NCBI GenBank assembly: GCA_023974075.1
Contig: JAMFTG010000196.1
Coordinates: forward strand, 104,501-168,500
Origin: Chaenocephalus aceratus
Taxonomy: Eukaryota; Chordata; Actinopteri; Perciformes; Channichthyidae
Reading direction: 5' to 3'
Length of the DNA stretch: 64,000 nt
This document shows positions 24,938 to 36,246 of the stretch, one piece after another (position 1 is the stretch's first letter; the number at the start of each line of letters is the position of its first letter). A program made the position numbers and the translations under genes. The notes under the pieces were generated by a model that was not told the origin of the DNA, did not search any database, and saw nothing but the letters and a program-made list of their open reading frames with translations.

Positions 24938-25455
24938 TTAAAGAGTCCTCCTGCTGATGTTCAGGTGTATATCAGTATGTAGTGTCTCTACTTTAAAGAG
25001 TCCTCTCCTGCTGATGTTCAGGTGTGTATCAGTATGTAGTGTCTCTACTTTAAAGAGTCCTCTCCTGCTGATGTTCAGGTGTATATCAGTATGTAGTGTC
25101 TCTACTTTAAAGAGTCCTCTCCTGCTGATGTTCAGGTGTATGTCAGTATGTAGTGTCTCTACTTTAAAGAGTCCTCTCCTGTTGATGTTCAGGTGTATAT
25201 CAGTATGTAGTGTCTCTACTTTAAAGAGTCCTCTCCTGCTGATGTTCAGGTGTATGTCAGTATGTAGTGTCTCTACTTTAAAGAGTCCTCTCCTGCTGAT
25301 GCTCAGGTGTATATCAGTATGTAGTGTCTCTACTTTAAAGAGTCCTCTCCTGCTGATGTTCAGGTGTATATCAGTATGTAGTGTCTCTACTTTAAAGAGT
25401 CCTCTCCTGCTGATGTTCAGGTGTATATCAGTATGTAGTGTCTCTACTTTAAAGT
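24938..25455 (+). repeat. 57-bp minisatellite array A4 (about 9 units)
   Basis: Starts at TTAAAGAGTCC and stops at CTACTTTAAAG, so it is bounded at both sides by TTAAAG with no other MITE sequence. Variants are GTGTGTATC, GTGTATGTC and GATGCTCAGG. Confidence 0.95.
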
Positions 25456-26489
25456 ATGCGGCCTACCTACCATCACACCCATGTTAAAGAAATAGTTAGT
25501 GCTATGGTTTTGGAGGTTTTGACTTTTACTAAAATACACTTATAGTTTCGTGGCATTGAGAGGAAGTGGATGTAGAAATGTTAGTTGTGTCTATTATGAA
25601 TCCCAGATATCTTTCATTCAACTTTTTGAGGAAAAACCTGTCAAGCGGGGCAAAATATGTCAACGTGGGCTTGGATATCGAGTTAGAAAATTGAGAATCC
25701 AATATTTTCATTAAGATTGTGTCTGCTCTTTTGTTGCAGAACCTTAATGTTGGTATTTTGTGTTTTGTAATGTTTAAAGAGGACATCATATGCTAATTTG
25801 CGGGTGTGTAAACCCCACTGTTTCACTGTAATACGGGACTAGTGCTACATGCAGGTAGCTAGGCTAATGCTAAGCTAGGTCATGATGATCAGTAAATACC
25901 TCGAAACCATTCTTGTAAAACAATTATGTCTGGTTTTCTATTCCTACACTTGTTGAATACTGAAGGGCTGTTGTGTGTATGTGGAGGCGTTGGAGTTGTT
26001 CAGCTTAAGGTACCGGCTAATGTGAAGCTGAGCGAGCTGCTAATGTGACAAATAAGTTTAGCTGTTGAATAATGACTTAGTTATGTAATTACTTTTCAAA
26101 GTGTAATGAGAAACTGATGGCATTTTTCTTCCTGACAATAGTTCTCATCACTTTCTTTTTAGCCAAACTCCTGAAATTAAGAATCAAGTGAAGTTACAGT
26201 AGACCATTTTGAAAGTACATTATCATTTGCTGCCTGGCTAATGTCCTCACCACTCATTTGGATGTCATTTCTAGAACGATTCTCTCTAATCTGCATTCTT
26301 TCATGGGAAGACGAGGGGTAGAGGAATGTGAGCATTCGGTGAGGGCTTTGCCAAATATATGAAACACACTACAACTCTGACTGCTTGAACTATTCACATC
26401 GTACACTGCTCTGTAACTTGTAATCATGTACCTGTTATATTCACGTTTTATTATCTTTGCCTTTTAATGTTTCTCATGTGTTTTATGCC
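25456..26489. other. Intronic stretch, no gene seen
   Basis: At 25776 a TTTAAAGAGGACATCATATG word resembles a degraded MITE terminus of the same type, but its partner is not seen. Otherwise unassigned. Confidence 0.45.
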
Positions 26490-27875
26490 TTTAAAGTTCA
26501 CCTATTGTGCAACATCCTCTTCTTCATGTCTCTTCTACATCAACATGTGTCCTCTCTTCTTCATGTCTCTTCTACATCAACATGTGTCCCCTCTTCTTCA
26601 TGTCTCTTCCACATCAACATGTGTCCCCTCTTCTTCATGTCTCTTCTACATCAACATGTGTCCCCTCTTCTTCATGTCTCTTCTACATCAACATGTGTCC
26701 CCTCTTCTTCATGTCTCTTCTGCATCAACATGTGTCCCCTCTTCTTCATGTCTCTTCTACATCAACATGTGTCCCCTCTTCTCCATGTCTCTTCTACATC
26801 AACATGTGTCCCCTCTTCTTCATGTCTCTTCTGCATCAACATGCGTCCCCTCTTCTTCATGTCTCTTCTGCATCAACATGTGTCCCCTCTTCTTCATGTC
26901 TCTTCTACATCAACATGTGTCCCCTCTTCTTCACGTCTCTTCTACATCAACATGTGTCCCCTCTTCTCCATGTCTCTTCTACATCAACATGTGTCCCCTC
27001 TTCTTCATGTCTCTTCTACATCAACATGTGTCCCCTCTTCTTCATGTCTCCTCAACATCAACATGTGTCCCCTCTTCTTCATGTCTCTTCTGCATCAACA
27101 TGTGTCCCCTCTTCTCCATGTCTCTTCTACATCAACATGTGTCCCCTCTTCTCCATGTCTCTTCTACATCAACATGTGTCCCCTCTTCTTCATGTCTCTT
27201 CTGCATCAACATGTGTCCCCTCTTCTTCATGTCTCTTCTACATCAACATGTGTCCCCTCCTCTTCATGTCTCTTCTACATCAACATGTGTCCCCTCCTCT
27301 TCATGTCTCTTCTACATCAACATGTGTCCCCTCTTCTTCATGTCTCTTCTACATCAACATGTGTCCCCTCTTCTTCATGTCTCTACATCAACACGTGTCC
27401 CCTCTTCTTCATGTCTCTTCTACATCAGCATGTGTCCCCTCTGTGGAAAGAGACTCTGAAAGTTTCAGGAACAAAGATTCTCTCTCTTTTTGATCCATTT
27501 CTATAAAAACCTGTCTGAAAATGAGCTGATCAGATTTTGGTCACTTTGTGATGTCATAACGATGTGTTGTCTTGTGTAACCATTAGCCAATCAGCAACCA
27601 AGATAACCCCCCCCCCCCTATCACCTGAATCTCCTCTAGAGCACCATTGAGTTCTTTGTAACCAGATGTCTCTCAGAGGGGCGTGGGGAGGGGCTCCTCA
27701 TTTTCATCTAAAGTAACAGACAGAGAATCAGCACTTTGGAAACAGGGCTGAAACAGAGGGGATTATGGGTAATGCTGCAATGATCTGTTTGGTGTTTCAG
27801 CCAATCAGAGACGGGTTCTCTATATATCTGAGAGCTGTGATGTATTGATGAGAAACAGTGTAATAGGGGATCTTT
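26490..27875 (+). mobile_element. Second MITE family with an expanded 37-bp array, copy 1
   Basis: The left end is TTTAAAGTTCACCTATTGTG and the right end is GTGTAATAGGGGATCTTT. Between array and right end it carries AATGAGCTGATCAGATTTTG, TCACTTTGTGATGTCATAAC, ATCACCTGAATCTCCTCTAG and GGGGCGTGGGGAGGGGCTCC. The same right part follows the array at 56147-58388. The element ends a few bases before the retroposon tail that adjoins galnt18 exon 27964-28138. Confidence 0.8.
26516..27442 (+). repeat. 37-bp minisatellite (CTACATCAACATGTGTCCCC unit), about 25 copies
   Basis: The unit is TTCATGTCTCTTCTACATCA followed by ACATGTGTCCCCTCTTC. No frame of the + strand unit contains a stop and 37 is not a multiple of 3, so all three + frames stay open for more than 320 codons. 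These ORFs (SSCLFYINMCPLFF-type) are artefacts. Confidence 0.97.
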
Positions 27876-27879
27876 CATG

Positions 27880-27958
27880 TCTTTCATTTTTGTAAAGCAC
27901 TTTGAATTGCCTTGTGTTGAAAAGTGCTATATGAGTAAACCTGCCTTGCCTTGCCTCT
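27880..27958 (+). mobile_element. Retroposon 3' end that supplies the splice acceptor region of the next exon
   Basis: Contains TTTTTGTAAAGCACTTTG, then AATTGCCTTGTGTTGAAAAG, then a TGCTATATGAGTAAAC word, followed by CTGCCTTGCCTTGCCTC, and then TTTCAG and exon 27964-28138. It is the + strand counterpart of the minus-strand retroposon end at 13870-14115, there with about 74 tail units and here with about three. The tail is pyrimidine-rich and sits where the polypyrimidine tract belongs. Confidence 0.7.
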
Positions 27959-27963
27959 TTCAG

Positions 27964-28138
27964 TGGAGCTGAAATTCAACTTGGATCAGTACGTGAACAA
28001 ACGCTACCCGGGCCTGGTGAAGATCGTGAGGAACAGCAAACGGGAAGGTCTGATTCGAGCCAGGATCCACGGCTGGAACGCGGCCACGGCTCCGGTCGTC
28101 GGATTCTTTGATGCCCACGTCGAGTTCAACACCGGCTG
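27964..28138 (+). CDS. galnt18: galnt18 exon carrying the DxH metal-binding motif
   Basis: A 175-bp exon: two bases (completing Val), 57 codons, two bases (starting Trp). It encodes ELKFNLDQYVNKRYPGLVKI, then SKREGLIRARIHGWNAATAP and FFDAHVEFNTGW. REGLIRAR is the family block that contacts the donor, and DAH is the D-x-H Mn2+-binding motif; most GalNAc-transferases have DSH, while the GALNT9/17/18 subgroup has DAH. The acceptor is CCTCTTTCAG and the donor is GTAAGA at 28139. A frame read through the donor stops at once at TAA, which confirms the boundary. The acceptor tract comes from a retroposon tail. Confidence 0.95.
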
Positions 28139-28363
28139 GTAAGAAAAGGTCACGTTTAACACGAGCAGGTCGGAGCTGCCCCTCTTGTCCTTTTCTCACC
28201 TTTTTCCTTCTGTGCTTTGCTTTTCATGTTTCCACCACAGAAGGGTGTCATGTCTGATTATTATCTTTTGAAATATGCAGTTCAGTCAGCCCCAAAGCAC
28301 TCTCACTGACACAGCGTTTTACTGCATAATGACCAGTAGTGGAAGAAGTGTCACATCCTTTAC

Positions 28364-28746
28364 TTAAAGGTGCGGTAAGTTTGAGAAACCGGCTCGAGAT
28401 AGACTTTTTGTTATATTCCATGGAATGCTCTGAACATCCCGATAGCAATGAATATCTGAAGTGCTTTGACAAAAAAAATCCATAAAGAAATATCATCTGT
28501 GGAAGCCGTGGCGCTGTAAAAAGCACGACCAATCATCTGAGCCGGCTAAAGTAACTGGATGGCCTGCCTGCCTGTCAGCCTTCCATCGGGGCACACACTG
28601 ATCTCGTGCCCTCATTGGTCATGTGAGCGTGTGTGTGTGTTGGAGGAGGGGCTCTGTGAGGAAGTGGCAGATTTCTTCCGGCTGTGTATTTTCAAATTCT
28701 AGCGCACTCGAGCCGGTTTCTCCAAAATGACCGACCCCACCTTTAA
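28364..28746. mobile_element. TTAA-flanked MITE nested in the hAT-like element
   Basis: TTAA at both edges. The left end is AAAGGTGCGGTAAGTTTGAG, then AAACCGGCTCGAG. The right end is CTCGAGCCGGTTTCTCC, then GACCCCACCTTTAA. The inverted termini match well over about 35 bp. Non-coding, about 380 bp. Confidence 0.85.
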
Positions 28747-28755
28747 GGCAGAGTA

Positions 28756-29002
28756 CAATGGACTCTACGTATATAGCGCTTTATCCAGTCTTTACGACCC
28801 CTCAAGGCGCTTTACAGACTACATGTCATTCACCCATTCACACAGAGCAGTTACTCTAGGAACTAACATTCACACACCGTTGGCCATCGGGAGCAACTCA
28901 GGGTTAAGTGTCTTGCCCAAGGATACATCGACATGTTGACTGCATGGGCTGGGATCGAACCTTCTGGTTGAAAGACGACCGCACTCCCTCACAGCCACAG
29001 TC
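28756..29002 (-). mobile_element. tRNA-derived SINE (minus strand)
   Basis: On the minus strand the head carries a B-box-like GGTTCGATCCC (28951-28961), followed by CCTTGGGCAAGACACTTAAC, GTTGCTCCCGATGGCCAAC and the end AAAGCGCTATATACGTAG. Direct repeats GCAGAGTA lie at 28748-28755 and 29003-29010. This is a common fish SINE layout: a Pol III promoter at one end and a LINE-type tail at the other. Confidence 0.75.
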
Positions 29003-29817
29003 GCAGAGTATGAATAGTACACTGTAGAAATATCCCATTACAAGTGAAAGCCCTGCATTGAGAATGTTACTATATGTACAAATGAAGTCAGATATTTAAA
29101 TCATCACATTTGAGGACGCTGGATCAATGAAATGTTTTAGGGCCTGTGTCCACATGGTGCCTTTTTCTAAACGCCAGCGTCTTTCTGTTGTTGTTGTTGT
29201 GCGGCCGCTCCGAGTGCCCCAAGGCGAGGTTGAAAATATTACAACTTTTCAGAAAAGCGTCTGGAAACTTGGCAAAACACTGTTATTAGAGAACCGTGTC
29301 TTTCAGACGGGAACTATCATAACAAAGACTACAAAGTGTCTGTGGACACCGGATGTTGTTGCCGGTGAGTGTGTGACTTCTGTCATCCTCCTCTCCCGCG
29401 ATAAGGCTGTCAGACTGAGAGGTGACCAACTCATGCATACAAAGTGTGACAGCAAGAAACTTCAGGTGAACAAAACATTGTGAACATATATAGTTGCACA
29501 AACAGATGATAAAATCCATGCCACAGTGTTACAACGGTGACAATAAGTAGTCTTTCTCAAAATACTACACACAACAATTATCAAAATTGCCACCAATTAA
29601 TTTCCCAAATCATGTTTTGGATGGTTAAATATAACGAGTAGTAGTTATTCATTAGTTCTGTGTTTAGAAATCTGAATCTTTGAAGTAAGTACGGTTTTAA
29701 AATGAATGTATTGAAGTAAAAAGTAGAATATTTACCTTTGAATTGTAGAAGTATCCTCAAGTACCTCAACATTTGAACTTGAGTATGGCGCTTGTACTTC
29801 CCACCACCGATAATGAC

Positions 29818-30580
29818 CCTTATTATTAGTAAGGGTTTTTCATTATTGCGCTCTCCATCGTCTCCTTTCGTACATTGTAATGTGAAAGTGTTTGATTAGA
29901 GCTGAATAAAAGGACAGCCCAATTTAAATCACCTGTCCGGTCAACACGCGCTGACAGAATGGAGAGGTGAGAGAGAGTGTAATTAAAGAGGGAGCACACA
30001 TTTTCAGCATTTCCACATAATCTCACCTGCAGGCTCGGGGCTTATTCTGCAATATGAAATGACTTCAGGGGGTCTCAGCCCAATGTCTGCCAGCTGCTCC
30101 AGTTTGCCCACAAACAAGTCACTCAAACTGTATGTAATTGGCACCTAATTTGTCGCGCTGTCAGGGTGTGAAGAAGAAGTGTAGCTTTTGTTCCCTGGGA
30201 AGCTGTCTGGGAGTCAGAAGGAGGAAGACGAGGAGGAGGGATGAAGAGGGTAGAAGAGGAGGGTAGCAGAGGTTATACAATGTTTACGATGTGCATGCAG
30301 ATAAGACGTTTTGGCTAACTAGATTCCAGGCATGCAAGATATTATTTAATAAATGTATATGACGGTTCAGGTTAAGGTTCATATTCCACATTTCAGATAC
30401 AGAGGTTAATAATGCTTTTCATAAGGAAACAAATATGCAGAAAAGGGAAAATGATTTGAATTGGAAATGTTAAGCCAAGTAATATTATTGGTAGTCGTTT
30501 TGTAGTAGTTATATTCATAGTATAAGTAGTAGTATTTGTAGTAAACATAGTATTCCTATAGGAGTAATAGTATTATTCAA
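29818..30580. other. Intron stretch, possibly conserved non-coding
   Basis: Between about 29990 and 30180 the composition changes to balanced, unique-looking sequence (for example CTGCAGGCTCGGGGCTTATT) of the kind seen in conserved non-coding elements. That is only an impression. No coding signal. Confidence 0.35.
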
Positions 30581-31600
30581 TCTCAATCTTTATTTATTTA
30601 TATAGCACATTTAAAACAACCTTCAGTTGACCAAAGTGCTGTACAGGCAATAACTACAATATGAAATAACACAATGGGAGTACAATAATAAAACAATAAT
30701 TAATAACATGATAAAAAGCACGATAACTAGAAACATATACAACATTAAATACAATTAAAAAAAACACATACAAATGTAATGTTCAACGAGTATTAAAAGC
30801 CAGTGCAAAGAGGTGAGTTTTTAGCTGAGATTTAAAAAGTTCAATAAACCAGAGTTCCCGTTAGAATATTTTCCCGCCGGTCAACATGTCCTTAAAGTTT
30901 AAATCTTCCGGACAAAATGAGAAAAGTGCCGGTCAAAGGTCTTCTTTGTTATTTATTGAGCTTTAAAACAAATTGAAAAGGTTCCATATTAAACAAACTA
31001 ATCATAGTAGATTAACTACATTATTCAAAAGTGAACAGTAATTTACAATAACACGGGAATAATAAACGGAGGCTCTCTCCCTCTCCTGACAGCCCGCCAG
31101 TATCATGCAGCTAGCGGATCAGTAATGAGTGACCCGATAGTAAAACTAAACATATATAACTAGTTACGGTAGTTTGAGAGGTAATTAAAATAGCTACGTG
31201 TGATATTCTAACCTGAAGTGTGTGTGTTGTCCGCTCACCGCTGCATGTGATTATGCAGAGCTGCGTGTGGACTCGCCAGCAGCAGCTGATCTCTCTCTCC
31301 CGTCAGATTAGACTTCACTCGCGTTTATGTCCATATCGATCAGATCCAGCTAGTTCTAGCTAATGATAGGACTACCTGCTTATTAAAAGACACCTAAACA
31401 ATAAGCGTCCGGATATGTGCTGGGAGGCTGTTCCACAGTCTGGGAGCTGCAACACTGAAAGCCCTGTCGCCTCGGGGTTGTTTCCTGCTCCGAGGAACCA
31501 CCAACATATTTGGCTGAGCTGAGCGCAATGCTAGCTGGAGCATGGCGGGCAACAACTCAGACAGGTAATGTGGTGCCAGTCCAATTATTATATATTATTG
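30581..31600 (-). mobile_element. Minus-strand retroposon fragment, interrupted
   Basis: 30581-30850 begins TTTATTTATATAGCACATTT, then CCAAAGTGCTGTACAGGC (reverse of a LINE/SINE 3' end). Further sequence of the same element resumes near 31390-31600 (GGGAGGCTGTTCCACAGTCT, GAAAGCCCTGTCGCC). The intervening 30851-31390 (starting CAGAGTTCCCGTTAGAAT) looks like an insertion whose class I cannot assign. No intact ORF. Confidence 0.55.
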
Positions 31601-32582
31601 GTAGTAGTAGTATTTGTAGTAGTAGTAGAAGTAGTTACATCAGTTGTAGTAGTAGTATTAGTTGAAGGAGTATTCGTGGTACTCAAAGTAGTGGTCACAG
31701 TACAAGAAGTAGTATAATGCAGTTTAATGCAGTATATAGACATGTCATAAGGAGTATAAGGGGCAGTAGAAAACAAAATACAAACAGTCTGCCAGATTTT
31801 TAACCAAACGGGTAAAGGCTTTGCTCCTTTCTCGTATCAATATGAACCTTGAAATAAACATAAAGAAGCATTGCCAACATCCTGACATGCTCTCATATAA
31901 TGCCTCGTGAAAAAGGACACAGTGAAAGCAGGCTTTGTGTTCAATTAAATTACCGATACAGCCTCCAAAGAACGTCCCTCTCTTTGTGATGAAAACACTG
32001 AAGGTCAGGGCGATCTGACCCTGTTGAGAAAACACTGTCCAACATGTCTCTGCCATTTACCACCACACACTTCAACCGTATATATACAGTCTATGACTTC
32101 AACCCTGTAGCCCTTCCAGGAGGAGAAGGTGCATTGGTGCCTCCACTCTATTGACATGTATATTGAGACTTTTTGCACTACTTTTTATTTAGTATTTTTA
32201 ATATATATGTTGCATTGTTGGAGGAGCTCAGGTCCGAAGAATTTCATTGCCATTTCTACACTGTAGCTTTGTGCATATGACAATAAAGCCTGAGCATCTT
32301 GAATCCACACTGGTGATAATTGAGACCCAGGTGGAGCCCTCATCTGTTTCCCATCTGCTCTAAAATAGACGTTCCTTTAATGCCCCCACATAACCCGCTC
32401 CCCTTCCTATCGGCTTCCTCTTCCCCCGCACACACTTCCTTTGAGTTAGTTCACCTGCTGCCACCGTGTGAGTTCCACACACCTCTCTTCACACGCCTCT
32501 CTCACCCACACACCCGCCCGCCTCCATGCTCCTTTAATACGTATTCTTTTTAGCTTTTGAGGGAGGTTTTATTTACAGCAAG
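31601..32582. other. Intron stretch with a + strand LINE tail
   Basis: 31590-31770 is rich in GTAGTAGTA words. At about 32095-32300 there is a retroposon 3' end: GAATTTCATTGCCATTTCTA, then GTGCATATGACAATAAAGCC. It is related to the reversed copy at 61000-61330. Otherwise unassigned. Confidence 0.45.
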
Positions 32583-34340
32583 CAGAGGTGGGAGAAGTAC
32601 TCAGATCCTGTACTTGAATTAAAGTAGAAATACTCAGATCATGTACTTGAGTAAAAGTAGAAGTACTCAGATCCTGTACTTGAGTAAAAGTAGAAGTACT
32701 CAGATCCTGTACTTGAGTAAAAGTAGAAGTACTCAGATCCTGTACTTGAGTAAAAGTAGAAGTACTCAGATCCTGTACTTGAGTAAAAGTAGAAGTACTC
32801 AGATCCTGTACTTGAGTAAAAGTAGAAGTACTCAGATCCTGTACTTGAGTAAAAGTAGAAATACTCAGATCATGTACTTGAGTAAAAGTAGAAGTACTCA
32901 GATCCTGTACTTGAGTAAAAGTAGAAGTACTCAGATCCTGTACTTGAGTAAAAGTAGAAGTACTCAGATCCTGTACTTGAGTAAAAGTAGAAGTACTCAG
33001 ATCCTGTACTTGAGTAAAAGTAGAAGTACTCAGATCCTGTACTTGAGTAAAAGTAGAAGTACTCAGATCCTGTACTTGAGTAAAAGTAGAAGTACTCAGA
33101 TCCTGTACTTGAGTAAAAGTAGAAGTACTCAGATCCTGTACTTGAGTAAGAGTAGAAGTACTCAGATCCTGTACTTGAGTAAGAGTAGAAGTACTCAGAT
33201 CCTGTACTTGAGTAAAAGTAGAAGTACTCAGATCCTGTACTTGAGTCAAAGTAGAAGTACTCAGATCATGTACTTGAGTAAAAGTAGAAGTACTCAGATC
33301 CTGTACTTGAGTAAAAGTAGAAGTACTCAGATCCTGTACTTGAGTAAAAGTAGAAGTACTCAGATCCTGTACTTGAGTAAAAGTAGAAGTACTCAGATCC
33401 TGTACTTGAGTCAAAGTAGAAGTACTCAGATCATGTACTTGAGTAAAAATAGAAGTACTGAGATATTGTACTTGAGTAAAAGTAGAAGTATACACTCAGA
33501 TCTTGTACTTGAGTAAAAGTAGAAGTATTCACTCAGATATTGTACTTGAGTAAAAGTAGAAGTATTCACTCAGATATTGTACTTGAGTAAAAGTAGAAGT
33601 ATTCACTCAGATCTTGTACTTGAGTAAAAGTAGAAGTACTCAGATCTTGTACTTGAGTAAAAGTAGAAGTACTCAGATCTTGTACTTGAGTAAAAGTAGA
33701 AGTACTCAGATATTGTACTTGAGTAAAAGTTGAAGTACTCAGATATTGTACTTGAGTAAAAGTTGAAGTACTCAGATCTTGTACTTGAGTAAAAGTACTC
33801 AGATCTTGTACTTGAGTAAAAGTAGAAGTACTCAGATCTTGTACTTGAGTAAAAGTACTCAGATTGTGTACTTGAGTAAAAGTAGAAGTACCAGAGTGTA
33901 GGAATACTCTGTTACAGTAAAAGTCCTGCATTCAAAATGTTCCTCAAGTAAAAGTACAAAAGTATTCTCATCAAAATATAGTGAAAGACAGTAAAAGTAG
34001 TCGTTGTGCAGATTGGTCCATTTCAGAATAATATCTATGATGTGTTTTATAATGATTGATCATGAAAGTGTTCTCAAAGCTGGTGAAGGTGCAGCTAGTC
34101 TGAATGGCTTTGTAGGCTGCAGGGTAGCTGGTGGATTTACTCCAGGTGGAACTAAAGTCTGATTCAACACTTGGTTAGATTTCACATCATTCATCCACAT
34201 CTGTGAAGTAACTAAAGGTATTAAATACATGTAGTGGAGTAAAAGTTCATGATTTACCTCTGAATTGTAATAAAGTAGAAGTACCTCAACATTTTACTTA
34301 AATACAGCATTTGAGTATGCTTACTAACGTTACACCTCTG
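32583..34340 (+). mobile_element. hAT-like MITE filled by a 33-bp minisatellite
   Basis: Ends CAGAGGTGGGAGAAGTACTC and GTTACACCTCTG are inverted. The flanking ACAGCAAG and ACAGAAAT agree at 6 of 8. The part after the array (GTCCTGCATTCAAAATGTTC, AAGTACCTCAACATTTTAC) is shared with the element at 28334-29809. Non-coding. Confidence 0.8.
32598..33890 (+). repeat. 33-bp minisatellite (ACTTGAGTAAAAGTAGAAGT unit), about 38 copies
   Basis: The unit is ACTTGAGTAAAAGTAGAAGT followed by ACTCAGATCCTGT. The first two thirds are almost uniform. After about 33470 the units vary (ATTGT or CTTGT endings, with insertions TTC or TATACA). The period is a multiple of 3, so open frames of about 300 codons arise on both strands as artefacts. 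Confidence 0.97.
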
Positions 34341-34704
34341 ACAGAAATGCTATGAAAGGTGGAGCGCTTGTGATTTCCCTTCCATGTAGATGCAGGTGAA
34401 GGAATATCTGGAGAAGATGACATTTATTATCTACTGTCTGGCTGCTGCTTTTCATTCAGATAGATTCACTTGTGGTATGTACACTATCTATTTGCCACTG
34501 TGGGAGAAGCCCCCCTATTTATCATAATATGATTATTCACCGTTGCACATTCAGCGATAAGTGAGATGGATGGCTCCTGTAGTCGTCGTGGTGACTCTCC
34601 CTCGATGACCTTGCACACTGAGCCAGAGACAGAGCTGCAGTGCTGTGATGCATTTGCAGCAGAAAAATGTATTGCCAGTTGCATCATTGTTAAAGCGAAC
34701 ATAA
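34341..34704. other. Intronic stretch, no gene seen
   Basis: Nothing recognised. Confidence 0.5.
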
Positions 34705-35048
34705 CGGCCCGTCCACACTACAGCTTCGACAGCTTCAAAAACGGTTTCCAACGCGTCTGCCCGTTCACTTTGAATGGGGTGACGTCACTTTTCGCCGAAC
34801 TGCATTGTGGGAAGCAGAGCGGAGCTTTCCTGGCGTTTCAGGCTGCAAAAGTTGAGCAATGTTCAACTTTTGAAGCTTCTGAAGCTTTCGGTGGAAGCGT
34901 CAGCCAATCAAATCATATGCCAGTACAAGCTCTAGCCAATCAAACCGCTGCTTGTGTGTCAGGGGCGGGAGATTCATGTGATTGGTTGTTGGTCGAGCTT
35001 CAGACACGCCCAGCTCCAAGCTTTTTTTGAAGCTGTAGTGTGGACGGG
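34705..35048. mobile_element. MITE with CCCGTCCACACTACAGC termini and TAA TSD
   Basis: The left end CGGCCCGTCCACACTACAGC and right end GCTGTAGTGTGGACGGG are inverted repeats. TAA lies at 34702-34704 and 35049-35051. A 3-bp TWA-type TSD fits PIF/Harbinger MITEs. The 154-codon frame across it is not a gene. Confidence 0.75.
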
Positions 35049-35051
35049 TAA

Positions 35052-36246
35052 GTGCACCGTACTGAGCTGCACTTGACAGCTGTTTCACATCTCACACCAT
35101 GTTGAGTTCAGAAGCAAGCGGAAGAATGATGGAATCAGATTTGCTCTGCTTTGATAGGAGGATATTAAATTGTTGCCTATCATTAAGGCGGTATTGCATC
35201 AGCTAAATGTTCATAATCCATCTCCTCTCACGCTTATGCGCTCCCATTCTTCGGAAAGCGGCCGTCCATTCTGCTCCAAACCGGCTGCGTGTCCCTCTGC
35301 GTTCTCCGTAAATAAGCAGGATGAATGGCGGGAAATGGCAGCGTGTTGTAATTAGGACCGTCTGTGTGCTACCATGCAGCTGCCGAGGGAGAAATTGATA
35401 TTTATTTGGTTTTTTGAAGTCCCTGCACAGTAGCAATCTCATGTTGTTAACGATTAATGATTAGAAGTGTAGCAGCCGCTCCCCACTGAGTGTGTGCTGC
35501 AGATGAGATTGTCATTGCGGGGAGGTTGTAATGAAATACATGCTTCAGAAAGCAAACCTTTGATGAATTGTAAACGCTCCGCTGCTATGTGACCTGGGGA
35601 GTTTATCTAAAATAAAACAAACTGTTGAATTTATAAAAGTAGGGAATGGGTAAAACTAACCTCCGCCTCCTGTAATTATCAAAATATAAGATTTGTCACA
35701 TTCATATTTGATAGTACCTGCAGGTGGACGGGTATCACATTTAATGTAATACATTTCAGAGTTATTGAAGGCTAAGTAAAAAAGATATTTTCTGAGTTTT
35801 TTTATCTGTCTAGACGTGAGAAAAGGCTGCAGTCATTCTTAGCGCTTCACAGAGCAGAGGCCAGGCAGAACGAGATTTAATCCACCGTTACATTGATATC
35901 ACATCAACCACATCCTGAGCAAATCCATCCAGCACCTGTTCATGCTCTGCGTTTCACTCTCTACCTCAAAAAGCCCTGATGCCGTTGAGTGGAAATTAGT
36001 TGGCATCCGGTTCCCTCGTCTCAAAATAAACTTTGATGCCTGAAATAAGGTCTGTGACATTTTCAAGTTTTTTCAACAACATAAAAACACTGTTGAAAGT
36101 TTCTACAGTTGGCTATTTGTCAGAAAAATGGCAGTTTCTTTAACTAATATGCTGACACATTTCCTGGTTTTAGGACTCATTCATGCACTTTCTATGGCTT
36201 AAGGGCTCTTAATGAGCGCTAAATGAGACGGCTAAACGTCATCACG
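35052..36246. other. Intron stretch, unique-looking
   Basis: No repeat or exon recognised. 35170-35400 looks balanced and could include conserved non-coding sequence. Confidence 0.4.

Larger units (their letters stand above)
28334..29809 (+). mobile_element. hAT-like element with perfect 8-bp TSD and nested insertions
   Basis: Starts CAGTAGTGGAAGAAGTG and ends TGTACTTCCCACCACCG. It is flanked by identical ATAATGAC (28326-28333 and 29810-29817). Internal words such as AAAGCCCTGCATTGAGAATG and GAAGTATCCTCAAG relate it to the element at 32583-34340. A TTAA MITE, a SINE and probably part of another MITE (from about 29138, AGGGCCTGTGTCCACATGG) inserted into it. No transposase. Confidence 0.9.

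Noticed and set aside
26491..27880. AATAGGGGATC-ended element as an autonomous transposon
   Set aside because: No transposase frame exists; it is non-autonomous.
32569..33516. ORFs of 308 (-) and 291 (+) codons
   Set aside because: 33-bp tandem repeat inside a MITE; the period is a multiple of 3.
34566..35030. 154-codon frame
   Set aside because: Falls almost entirely in the TAA-flanked MITE at 34705-35048 and has no domain.
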